Assembly (NCBI GenBank): GCA_904066235.2 | Contig: CAJFCV020000003.1 | Location: forward strand, 6,634,001 to 6,698,000 | DNA length: 64,000 bases | Direction of reading: 5' to 3' | Source: Bursaphelenchus xylophilus | Lineage: Eukaryota > Nematoda > Chromadorea > Rhabditida > Aphelenchoididae | Shown here: piece by piece, positions 12,201 to 21,959 of the stretch | Layout: the number at the start of each line of letters is the position of its first letter | Position numbering within the stretch: position 1 is the stretch's first letter | Notes under the pieces: model-generated | The model's database searches: none | What the model was told of the DNA's origin: nothing | Seen by the model: only the letters and a program-made list of their open reading frames with translations | Position numbers and translations under genes: made by a program

Positions 12201-14240
12201 CGATAGACTTGTAAGGTTACTGTTATACATACTTAATTTATTACTGCATTTCAGTTGGCCGAGTATATTTCGACCGAACTTATGAATTCGAAGCCAAATT
12301 CACTTAAAATTGCCTTACAAAACGCCCCCGACACCGAGTCTGGACTCGTTATGATGCTCAAGATCCATTTCGAATACTGCGAATTTCGAGAATTTAGGAA
12401 CAAAAAACAAAAACACAAACTAGACACAATTGAGTGGAACCAATCGTTCGATAAAGCCATCTCCAAATGGTTCGACCTGGCCAGAATCCGGGCCTTTGCC
12501 AGAGTTGACATTGCCTGTCAACTGGATGCACAAGTACAAATCCCATCCAACGAGATCAAACATACCAGTTCTTATATTGATATATGTCATGTAATCGAAC
12601 AATTGATCAACACCTGGGATCGAATGAGAGTAGATGACACTCTTTTGCGGGTCGATCTGACAGAGAAAATTGTGCTGGCCATCTGCAAGATCGCTGAGTA
12701 CTATGTGGATCGGGTCATGGCTCAACTTGCATCTGATGGATTTTGTGGGATGCTTCATCCAGTTCTTCCACCAGCCATGATTAACATTGTAAGTCATACG
12801 TAAAAGCAAGGTACCCGCGCAAATCTGGCTTGCACCCGCTTACTCTTTATCATTTTTTCACCCAATTTTGGGGGTATCCCCCTCCCCAAAAATACACCCC
12901 TGCATTAAAGTTTTTCTAGTTCTGTGCCGCAATTAATAATGCCGAGCAAGTCCGAAGGAGTTTAACTATCCAAGAAAAACTAAAATTGGATGAACTGAGT
13001 GCGCTTTACACAAAAGTTACAAAACAGAAATGTGAATGGAGAAAGAAGGTCGAAAAGGAAATCGAAAACTGTGAGAGGTACATCGGAGAACAAATCGACT
13101 CTACCGTCGACAGAATGGTACAAAGACAGGTCCCTCAACTCAAAAAGCATGTCTTTCATCTAGCTTGGAGTCCAGCTGCATGTCCAGTTGAACAGTCCTT
13201 GAAACCATTGACTGATATGGTATGTTTATCTGGCCGCAATTAAACTTTGTCACCGTTTCAGTTAGACACCGAACTTTCAACAGTGCATAGGATTTTGCTG
13301 CATAGAAATTTCGTGAGGATAATGTATGCACAGGTAAATACTCTGGTAAAACTGTTGCAAGAGTGCATTAACGAGAACCCCGGGTTAGAGCCAGGATTCT
13401 ACCAACGATTGGCTGATGCCTGGAATATCATGATGGACTTCTTCCATGCCGGAGGAAAGGGAATCTCGATGGAAACATTCGCTTCCATCCCTGCCCACAA
13501 AGCCCTGGCCACTCAACTATGTCTCAATCAACTTCCGACGGTCAAATTGATCGACCGGTATTACCTAGACCTCCTTAAAATACAAAACGATGTAACGGAG
13601 TGCAAGTATGGGATCCTAAACGTCAGAGCATATTACAATTCCAATTCTCAAACATTGGTGATTGATGGTGAGGGTACCCTTTTTAAAAGTGTTCATTTTT
13701 TTAGTCATCGGAGCCAAACAAGTCATCCCGCTAGATTCTAACGGATTGAGTGATCCTTTTGTTGTCATTGAAGTTGTCCCCAGATTGAGATTCCCAGCCC
13801 TTCAAGTTGGTAAAACAAAAGTTGTCAGCAAGTCCTTAAATCCGATATTCGACGAAACTTTTGAATTGTAAGATTATTGGCTTTTAGTCGATATCATCGC
13901 AGTCATAAGAGGTCAAGTTTTACATTTCAGTACTGTACCTCCAAAGCTTCCATCATGTGCCATAATTCATTTCGTCGTGATGGATCACGACCTCTTTCGA
14001 TCCAATGATTTTGCAGGAGAAGCATTCCTGGATCTGCATGAAGTGCCAGGATTTGGAACTGCAGGTGTTTCGAATACCCTGAAACAGTTCAACTTGGTAT
14101 TAATACACTCCTCAACCAAAAGTAGGCCTAGTTTTGTTTATATTATGTTTCTAGATCAAGGAGCCCTAGATGTCCTCGAGAGCAGAAAGGAGGACAAAGA
14201 TGCCCAGGAATTCGTGAGAGCACTACAAGTCAGCTATTGA
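9245..14240 (+). CDS. BAIAP3/Munc13-4-like C2-MUN-C2 protein
   Basis: Seventeen exons join in phase: 9225(ATG 9245)-9372, 9916-10045, 10097-10249, 10286-10522, 10740-10966, 11004-11172, 11210-11413, 11449-11552, 11589-11919, 11953-12006, 12073-12210, 12255-12788, 12920-13219, 13262-13667, 13705-13867, 13931-14121 and 14155-14240. This gives about 1,184 residues, close to human BAIAP3. The order is C2A (from about 137; acidic Ca2+-loop residues in SDPF and DIWDHDDE), a MUN domain with Munc13 homology regions, and C2B in the last 170 residues ([10 protein letters not shown] and VMDHDLF loops). There is no C1 domain, separating it from UNC-13 itself. The family primes vesicles with SNAREs, BAIAP3 mainly in dense-core vesicle and endosome-to-Golgi traffic. 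The first ATG of the first confident exon is used; an upstream exon may add N-terminal sequence. Confidence 0.88.
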
Positions 14241-14283
14241 GCGACAAGCCAAGACTAGTCAAACCCCGGTTACACTTCTATAG

Positions 14284-14289
14284 AATAAA
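14284..14289 (+). terminator. Polyadenylation signal of BAIAP3-like gene
   Basis: AATAAA occurs 44 bp after the TGA stop, at the start of an A-rich tract. Confidence 0.65.
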
Positions 14290-14592
14290 AGAAAAGAAAA
14301 AGCTTCATTCCGCCTTCATTCGACCTCTAATTTGAACCCCTTAGGGATTGAAAATTGAAGGGGAGATACAAGGGCGGAGTTGCCTTTCCCCAAGAGTAAC
14401 CGCAGGTACTTCGAAATGGCGGGTACTACTCTGGGAAACATTTCTATTCAAGTCCTCGAGATGTTTTATTTGTGAAAAGTGAGAACATCCGTTTTTCGAA
14501 GTAAAATTGCTCGCCTTTACATAACTCTCGTACTCGTAAATGTGCCAAAGCACAAATCTCGTTTTATAATCTTTCCGCGTAAACTTCAAAAA

Positions 14593-14670
14593 ATGAGGAG
14601 AGGAAGACGTTGGAATCGACATGATCTCTTCGAAGACGATGACAATTCGGCCCGTCCAACGCCTATAACG
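14593..14670 (+). CDS. Candidate alternative first exon of the second TWK channel
   Basis: An ATG opens 26 codons (MRRGRRWNRHDLFEDDD...) ending at ATAACG|GTGTGT in phase 0. The second exon of the channel (14916) also takes phase 0, as does the other first exon at 14780-14860. The two may be alternative starts giving different short cytosolic N-termini. The donor is weaker than that of the 14780 exon. Confidence 0.4.
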
Positions 14671-14779
14671 GTGTGTAAAAGTAAACCCCCATATGGCCCT
14701 CAAGTCATTCCGCTCCATTGTGCACGACAGCACTTCTAATAGGCGCTAAACCGCACACACATTTTTATATGTCGGGGCC

Positions 14780-17700
14780 ATGTATGTCCATAGTCACCTA
14801 GTTCCTTCAACTAATAACGGGGATTTCGATGACCGGAGACCTCCCCCGCACACCAGATCGGTAACAGCCTTGTCTACTTGTACATTAAAACTCTTAAAAT
14901 CATCTCGGATTTCAGAAACTCAAACCCCAGCATATTGCTCGGATTGCAGCTTGGCATTTCGCTCTTTACTGTTTTGTCATTACTTATATGCTCATCGGCG
15001 CTTACATATTCCACTACTTGGAAGGAGAAACGGAAATAGAACGACACCGACACCATATCTTGGCAATAAAGTCATTTAAATCAATATTCATACAGAGCAC
15101 CGAGAATAGAACCGTAAGTTTTACACCTATCTCAATTACTCCTTTAGAGGGAACAAATCGAGTATTCTCTCCGGCACTTTATGGAGAACATATCGACCCT
15201 TCACATCAGTATTGAGAACTACCTTTTGTTCGATAACCCTCAATCTACCGTACCAAAACGATGGACCTTTCCTTCGTGTGTTTTATTTTCCTTCACCATC
15301 CTGACCACAATTGGTTATGGAAATGTGGCGCCCACAACTCGAGCTTCTCAGATATTCACCATGGTTTATGGGGCATTTGGCATACCATTATTCCTGATAA
15401 CTATTGCCGATGTGGGAAGGTTCTTCAAAACATTCATCATGTACATCGTACAATTAATTTATAGAAAGGAAATAAAAAAACAAGGTGAACGCAAATTGCT
15501 GCGTGAAATTGGTGAGGTAAGAATAGACCGGGTCACTGTTTTAGTGCCTTCTCACACATCTCTTTTCAGGTAATACTAGTCGCCATTTTGTTCTTGGCGT
15601 TTATAGCGGCCGGGTCGGCCGTACTTCCTTTATGGGAACATGAACTGACTTACTTTGATAGCGTTTACTTCTCATATATGAGTCTATCTACCATCGGGTT
15701 GGGTGATATTGTCCCCCGACGAATGGAATTCCTTCTACCGACGTTACTTTACATTACAATTGGTCTCTGGCTGACCACGGCTCTTGTTGAACAGCTAGCT
15801 GATGTGTTTAGACTTGTTCATTATGCTGGAAGACATGTTAGCAATGTAAAAGGGGTAAGTCTTCCGTGCTTACCTGAATATAGCCCATTTTGAATCAATG
15901 TCTTGCCAAACAAATTTCTGATGAAAGCCTCGCACAGAAAAATCGATATAAAAAATTTATTCGAGGCGACCAGTAACCCCGCGGAGAGCGTTCTCGGAGG
16001 ATAGGTTACCCTTAGCCAATAGGTTACCCCGGCGGATACGTTACCTTAACGTCTAAAAGAGTTATAAGTCGAAAAAATTTCAAAAAGAATCCCTAAAGGT
16101 AGTAACAGTAATAGAAACCCGGTTTTCCTATTCAGTCAGCTCAAAAACATTTCAAATTTTGTTCAATTTTCACAAAAAATTCTTTTTTCCACTCCCGCAG
16201 CGAAAATCCCCTAGGTAGCCTATCCGGTGGGTAACCTATCCTCCCCAAATCCGCGGATAGGTTACCCCGGAGGACAGTTACCGGTTGGACAGGTAACCAT
16301 TAAGGTTACCATTTAAAAGGCGCTACGACATTTCGGGTCAGGGACAACTCGGGTCGCGACAACTCGGGTCAACGACACCTCGGGTCAACGACATTTCGGG
16401 TCAACGATACATTTTCGCTTCGGGACTTGGAAAAAAGAATTTTTTGGTGAATTTGAGAAATTTTTGAAATACTTTCGCTTCGGGGCTTGGAAAAAAGATT
16501 TTTTTGAGAGTTTGAACAATTTTTTGCAATGTTTTCGCTTCGGGACTGGGGAAAAAGAATTTTTTGGTAAATTTGAAAAATTTCTGAAATGTTTTCGCTT
16601 CGGGACTTGGAAAAAAGAATTTTTGAGAGTTTGAACAAATTTTTGAAATGTTTTCGCTTCAAGAACTGGGGAAAAGAATTTTTTGGAGAATTGAGGTTTA
16701 TTTTTAAAATTTTTTTAGGAAAATAGTGTATAAGCGACGAGTAAATAAGAAAATCGTATCCATTGTCTATGTTTTTAACTGGAAGCACGGGATTTAAACG
16801 CAGACAGTGCCAGAGAGTTGAGTAAGAAGATAGTCGCAATGATTGTATGCACATAACGATTTTCTTATTTCCTCCTCGCTTATAAACACTATTTTCCCAA
16901 AAAAATTTTAAAATAAACCTCAATTACCTCTAAAATAACTATTTATCTAAAAAATTAAAGAAATAACATTCGTACCTTATGTAAAATAAAATAGTAACAT
17001 TCAGAACAAAAAAATCCTTTTCCCAATTCCCGAAGCGAAAAATTTTCAAAAATTTGTTCAAACTCTCCAAAAATCCTTTTTCCCACGTCCCGAAGCGAAA
17101 ACATTTCAAAAATTTCTCAAATTCACCAAAAAATTCTTTTTTCCAAGTCCCGAAGCGAAAACATTTCAAAAATTTCTCAAATTCACCAAAAAATTCTTTT
17201 TTCCAAGTCCCGAAGCGAAAATGTATCGTTGACCCGAAATGTCGTTGACCCGAGGTGTCGTTGACCCGAAGTGTCGTTGACCCGAGTTGTCGTTGACCCG
17301 AGTTGTCCCTGACCCGAAATGTCGGGACGCGATTTAAAAAACAAACGATTTTTTAAAACTCAATTTCTGAGTCACTGAATCTGCCGCCAGTTAGGCGTGG
17401 ACATTCAAAAAAATCGATTTTGAGATTTTTGTTTTAAAATGACCGGGGGCATCCTACTAACATATTACCATCACATTTTTGCCCAATTCTCCCGTTAACC
17501 TACTGTAATTTACAATAATACGATTTTACAGTAATCGGGTATTACTCAAAAAGTACGCATCGTAATTGGCTGAAATCGGTACTGTAAAGGTTTTGACACC
17601 TTGGCATTACAATGGATGTCGAATTTTGGCTGTCGGGTTACTGTAACACAGTGAAACCTTTGTTCGGCCGCACAAAATCGGCCATAAAAAATTTGTTTCT

Positions 17701-20700
17701 GAAAACCCACAGCCAATTTTTGGATATGTTAATAAGCATAAAATTCTGCTATAGAAACATTAAAAAAAAGTGCAAAAAGTCATAACACCATTTTCGTGGT
17801 ATAGTGGATTTTAGTCAAAATTTGTAATCTGAAGGTCCCGGGTTCGATTCCCACTGGACGAAAAATTGGAGAAACTGCATAAAACCTTATTAAATCGACC
17901 AAGATGGGTTTGTTGGACATACTTAGGTCATATAAGGCTATATCCAAGGCGGTAATTTAAATTTTAACCTATTTTTTGAAGGTAAAATCAGCGCTTTGCT
18001 TTTATTGGATTTTCCAGCAAGCTCAGTGGCAGAAAACCGGTAAAACTAAAATACATAGGGTTTTCGAGCATACTCAATTCAACGAAAGAGATTTTTCGGA
18101 GCCAAGGTTACTGTAACATAGAAAAACAAGGTTTCGGCCGTTAAAAATCGACCGTAAAATTTTTCTTTTTACCGTCAAGCTGACAGTTGTTGGATTTTCG
18201 GAATCACCGTAAAATTCTGCTCTAGAAAAAATCAAGAAACGATCTTTTTATATACAACACTAAATTTTGTGGGGAATTACTTTTAAACTTTAAAATTGTA
18301 AATAAAACTATGTTAAGGAAGGAATTAGAGTAAAATAGTTTAAGGACACGTTTAAGCCGCGAATTCAATTAATTGTAGGCCAAAAACCCAAAAAAAAAAT
18401 TTTTTTATTTTTGCGCAAGATTTATGAACTTGGAAATTTCGGGGCAAGTGTAAAAAATTTGTAAAATGCAAAAAATTGAGTTAAGATACAGTATAACATG
18501 TCTCTAGAGCAGAATTTTACGGTGATTCCGAAAATCCAACAACTGTCAGCTTGACGTTAAAAAGAAAAATTTTACGGCCGATTTTTAACGGCCGAAACCT
18601 TGTTTTTCTATGTTACAGTAACCTTGGCTCCGAAAAATCTCTTTCGTTGAATTGAGTATGCTCGAAAACCCTATGTATTTTAGTTTTACCGGTTTTCTGC
18701 CACTGAGCTTGCTGGAAAATCCAATAAAAGCAAAGCGCTGATTTTACCTTCAAAAAATAGGTTAAAATTTAAATTACCGCCTTGGATATAGCCTTATATG
18801 ACCTAAGTATGTCCAACAAACCCATCTTGGTCGATTTAATAAGGTTTTATGCAGTTTCTCCAATTTTTCGTCCAGTGGGAATCGAACCCGGGACCTTCAG
18901 ATTACAAATTTTGACCAAAATCCACTATACCACGAAAATGGTGTTATGACTTTTTGCACTTTTTTTTAATGTTTCTATAGCAGAATTTTATGCTTATTAA
19001 CATATCCAAAAATTGGCTGTGGGTTTTCAGAAACAAATTTTTTATGGCCGATTTTGTGCGGCCGAACAAAGGTTTCACTGTGTTACAGTAACCCGACAGC
19101 CAAAATTCGACATCCATTGTAATGCCAAGGTGTCAAAACCTTTACAGTACCGATTTCAGCCAATTACGATGCGTACTTTTTGAGTAATACCCGATTACTG
19201 TAAAATCGTATTATTGTAAATTACAGTAGGTTAACGGGAGAATTGGGCAAAAATGTTATGGTAATATGTTAGTAGGATGCCCCCGGTCATTTTAAAACAA
19301 AAATCTCAAAATCGATTTTTTTGAATGTCCACGGCTGATACAGTGACTCAGAAATCGTGTTTTAAATGTTTTGCTTCGAGATAGAAATTTAAAAATATTG
19401 AATAAAATTTGAAGTTTTCGCTTCGATAAAAACAGGAAAGGACTTTTTGTTGAAAACAAACGTTTAAAACAGAGTTTTTTACAAACTGAAGCTTCCATCC
19501 ACGGGGCCGAACATTGTTGCAACAACCATCATCAAGTTTCACGAAACTTGGCCAGTAGAACGGCCTGAGCATGCTGATAAAAAGCGTTAACGGGTTTTGC
19601 GAAATTTTAACCATTCCGGTATTACTGTAACATTTTTCCTTTTAATTATAAAGCGGCCATTGTCCTGACCCGGATGATGGTTCTATGAGTTCAGCACTTC
19701 TTGTGCAGCTGTTTTCGACCTTGGCCAACATTTTTCGAATTGAAACACTTTTTGTATCTTTCATCTTTCGGTATCAATGTAACCTTCACCATATCAGTCT
19801 GTCGGAAAAATAACGGCGGATTGTCGCATCAAAATGTCTCGCCTCGCCGCTGTCGCGCACCAAATCCCAAGCCGCGGCTTGCAGTCGCAAAGCGATGATG
19901 GGCGATTCGGAGGCGCGGCGATCCGCCGTTTTTTTCCCGACAGACCGATACTATATCGATTACTATCAAAAATTGAAAAGAGTATAACACGTTTTTAAGT
20001 TTGATTATAAAGATTATAAACACACTCTCCGTAAAATAAGACAAGAAAATTCAAAATAAAAACATAAGTTTTTGAGATACCCGTTCAAAGTTACTATGTT
20101 CAGTTACTGTAGGACTTAAATGAATATGAATATTTCAAACGATGCCATTGAAATAATAGCAACTTATCCTCCGTTGTGAACACGGAGTAACCCCCTTGGC
20201 TAGCTAATTTCGAAAATTTCAATTTGACGGTCAACATGACAGAACAATTTGTTGACATGGCGAAAATCACGGGAATTTGACAACTTGACTGATGCGTCAA
20301 ATTGATGACTGATTATAATAACCCTAGGCGTACAGCCTCATTTTTTATTTTTGGTCGTGATTTCAACGGATGTTGATTCCGTTTAGAAAATATAGCCCTT
20401 CTATACTGGTTAACAAAATTATCTTTCCACCTCGTATCTCGGGAACGGCTGGGCCAAGAACATCCAAATTCGGCACAGAAACATCATGGGACAATCTAAC
20501 ACCACACCCAAAAAATCACATCAATTGATGCACTTTCAATGCACTTTTTATGCAAACGGCAGGGAAAGTTTCTTTCCACCGCGTGTAAATCATAAGCCAG
20601 AGGGTGTTATGGCATGATTGTGGTGTCGTTGTGATCGCGAAGAACTCCTCTTTCGATCCGTGTCACAATTTTACAGGAGCTTTCGTTTGTTCGCCCTTGG

Positions 20701-21744
20701 GCGTCTGCTCATCGTTTTGGGTGTGGTGTTAGATTGTCCCATGATGTTTCTATGCCGAATTTGGAGGTTCTAGGCCCAGCGGTTCCCGAGATACGAGGTG
20801 GAAAGAAAATTTTGTCGACCAGTATAATATTTTTTGAGGGTAGCAGTCCGTTCGTAAAGTCGCTGGAGTGAATTTCGCAACATTCGCTGTGCAATTTTCG
20901 GCTTTTTGCACCGTGCAATAGGTTTTTTTCGTCTGTCGCTTGCACCCTGACTTTTCTTGCACAGTGCACGTCGCCGAAATCACTCCAGCGACTTTGCGAA
21001 CGAACTAATATTTCCACCTGGATCCAATCGACAAAATTTTATTTCCGGTAAGTTTTACCCAAAATACCGAAGATTTTCTAAATTTGCCAAAAGCTACCGT
21101 ATAGCCGGTGGCTACAGTAACCTTTTCGCATAAACAGTGAATAACAGTTGTGACATAAACAAACTACAGTACCAATAGGTCGCTATCTGCTACAACTGCT
21201 GAGAAAACCCCAGCTCTATCATTTTGACGCGTCGAACGACGAGGGAAGTTATGGTGGCTGTATCACGGTCTCCAATGTTGTTGCAGATATGCATCATGCC
21301 GGCTTGGTCCGCCTCCCCATAAAAGAATAATTCCATAAAAATTGAGTGGCTCTATCATTTTCACCGTATGCCACTTGAGTTTTTCAGATTACCGTCTGGT
21401 TGGGAGGCCGTCGTCTTTCAATGGGTTCTCTGATCCAAACAGTTTGTCGTCGAGTTGGAATGTCCGACAATATAATCTCTCAGATAAACTGGGACCGAAC
21501 AATAGACAAGGCCCTAAATGGAGAAGTTCCCCCGTGTGTTCCCATTTTTCCTTGGCATTTCGCCGACTTTATTGAACATGATCCTCCTCTTATCGACCTC
21601 AGTATTGCTTCCAATTCAAATGGCGGAACCTCACGTTCTAGCTCAGGAACTAAACTTCAACGGCAATTGTCGGCGCCTGAATTTGGCTTGAATCTTACAG
21701 ACATCAGCCACATCGACGACTCACAGCCGAAAACGTTGCAATGA
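14780..21744 (+). CDS. Two-pore-domain (TWK) potassium channel, second gene
   Basis: Six exons join in phase: 14780-14860, 14916-15113, 15148-15516, 15570-15854 and, after a 5.5-kb intron, 21388-21744. Counting the alternative start at 14593 there are six in all; the chosen path gives about 429 residues. The product is a plasma-membrane K+ leak channel. TM1 (IAAWHFALYCFVITYM) comes early, followed by the extracellular cap, pore loop 1 (TTIGYGNV), TM2, a lysine/arginine-rich linker, TM3, pore loop 2 (STIGLGDI) and TM4. The last exon begins ITVWLGGRRLSMGSLIQTV, a segment typical of the cytosolic tail of nematode TWK proteins, which is why the distant exon is assigned here. Both filters are canonical. 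Intron 5 is packed with foldback repeats but splice sites are intact. It is not a recent duplicate of the first TWK gene. Confidence 0.9.
15960..16318. repeat. GGTTACC/GGTAACC-rich repeat block
   Basis: At least eight GGTTACC or GGTAACC words, many within GGATAGGTTACCC-type phrases, flank a central copy of the 60-bp 'ttcgcttcggg' unit found in the next element. The arrangement on the two sides is partly inverted. It lies wholly in the last intron of the second TWK gene. Confidence 0.6.
16319..17330. mobile_element. Foldback element with GACCCGAAATGTCG ends and 60-bp internal repeats, copy 1
   Basis: Both ends are inverted runs of short 'gggtcaacgacatttc' type units. Inside are inverted arrays of a 60-bp unit carrying 'ttcgcttcgggacttgg'; the copies at 17101-17160 and 17161-17220 are identical. 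The centre (about 16700-16920) is itself palindromic. The terminal flanks differ: GGCGCTACGACATTTC at the left and, read inward, GCGTCCCGACATTTC at the right. No transposase frame is visible; the long frames on the minus strand only reflect a unit length divisible by three. A second copy is at 59.7 kb and a decayed third at 29.6 kb. Confidence 0.75.
17793..17862 (+). other. tRNA-like segment in the left arm of the palindrome
   Basis: A near-consensus internal B box (GGGTTCGATTCCC) follows an A-box-like TGGTATAGTGG by about 40 bp, and the outer bases TTTTCGT and ACGAAAA are complementary. The anticodon stem pairs poorly and the T-stem is imperfect, so this is a tRNA-derived relic and not a working tRNA gene. 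Such segments can recruit RNA polymerase III. Confidence 0.5.
18868..18938 (-). other. tRNA-like segment in the right arm of the palindrome
   Basis: This is the inverted partner of the left-arm segment. It differs at about one base (TTTTGGTCAAA against TTTTAGTCAAA) and keeps both A-box-like and B-box motifs. Confidence 0.5.
19796..19946. repeat. Short palindromic MITE, GTCTGTCGGGAAAATAA family, copy 2
   Basis: The ends are AGTCTGTCGGAAAAATAACG and the inverse of GTCTGTCGGGAAAAAAA. The inside is GC-rich with 'gtctcgcctcg' and 'gatgatgggcgatt', shared with the copies at 43.2 and 58.6 kb but not with copy 1. Confidence 0.75.
20406..20822. mobile_element. Small TA-flanked inverted-repeat element
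   Basis: Ends of about 110 bp are inverted (CTGGTTAACAAAATT at the left, inverse of CTGGTCGACAAAATT at the right) and contain 'cacctcgtatctcggga'. TA flanks both ends (20404-20405 and 20823-20824). There is no coding content. Part of the same end sequence reappears near 21005-21050, a likely fragment. Confidence 0.7.
20845..21006. repeat. Palindromic element with GCACAGTGCA core motif
   Basis: The arms are inverted (AGTCCGTTCGTAAAGTCGCT at the left against AGTTCGTTCGCAAAGTCGCT read from the right). The interior carries 'gcaccgtgcaa' and 'gcacagtgca'. It belongs to a loose family seen also near 38.2, 46.8, 48.1 and 58.9 kb. Confidence 0.65.
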
Positions 21745-21766
21745 TTACCTCTTGACTATATAAAAC

Positions 21767-21772
21767 TTTATT
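21767..21772 (-). terminator. Possible polyadenylation signal of the P4-ATPase gene
   Basis: AATAAA is read on the minus strand 188 bp after the stop. The second TWK gene ends on the opposite strand only 22 bp away, so the two genes converge and their 3' ends probably overlap. Confidence 0.45.
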
Positions 21773-21959
21773 AAATTATTAGAAATGTAAAAATAGTCCT
21801 AATGAATTAAGATAAGTGAAGGCTTTATGATCGATCCATGGCTTTCAGAAACAAAAAATACACGTATTCGAAAGGCATCTGTTTTCGGTTAATGTACAAA
21901 TTTTGAAGATATGTGATGGTACCCGTTAGACCCTGTGGCAAGTGTGATGTCCGATCAAC

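Larger units (their letters stand above)
17356..19362. repeat. Near-perfect 2-kb palindrome (large inverted repeat)
   Basis: The left arm (about 17356-18232) and right arm (about 18503-19362) are inverted copies that look about 98-99% identical by eye, around a spacer of about 270 bp. Each arm contains a tRNA-like segment and several 'ttactgtaa' words. No protein frame was found. The near identity implies a young insertion or ongoing gene conversion. It sits in the last intron of the second TWK gene, next to the foldback at 16.3-17.3 kb. Confidence 0.85.

Noticed and set aside
16369..17169. Long minus-strand frames rich in Phe, Lys and Ser
   Set aside because: They arise because the repeat unit is 60 bp, a multiple of three. 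Residues simply repeat every 20 positions and the same text occurs inverted nearby.
16319..17330. CRISPR-like array of regular repeats
   Set aside because: Repeats are adjacent without unique spacers, lie in inverted order and sit in a eukaryotic intron.
17793..17862. Functional tRNA gene
   Set aside because: B box is good, but the anticodon stem and part of the T-stem do not pair, and an inverted copy sits in the other arm. Treated as a relic.
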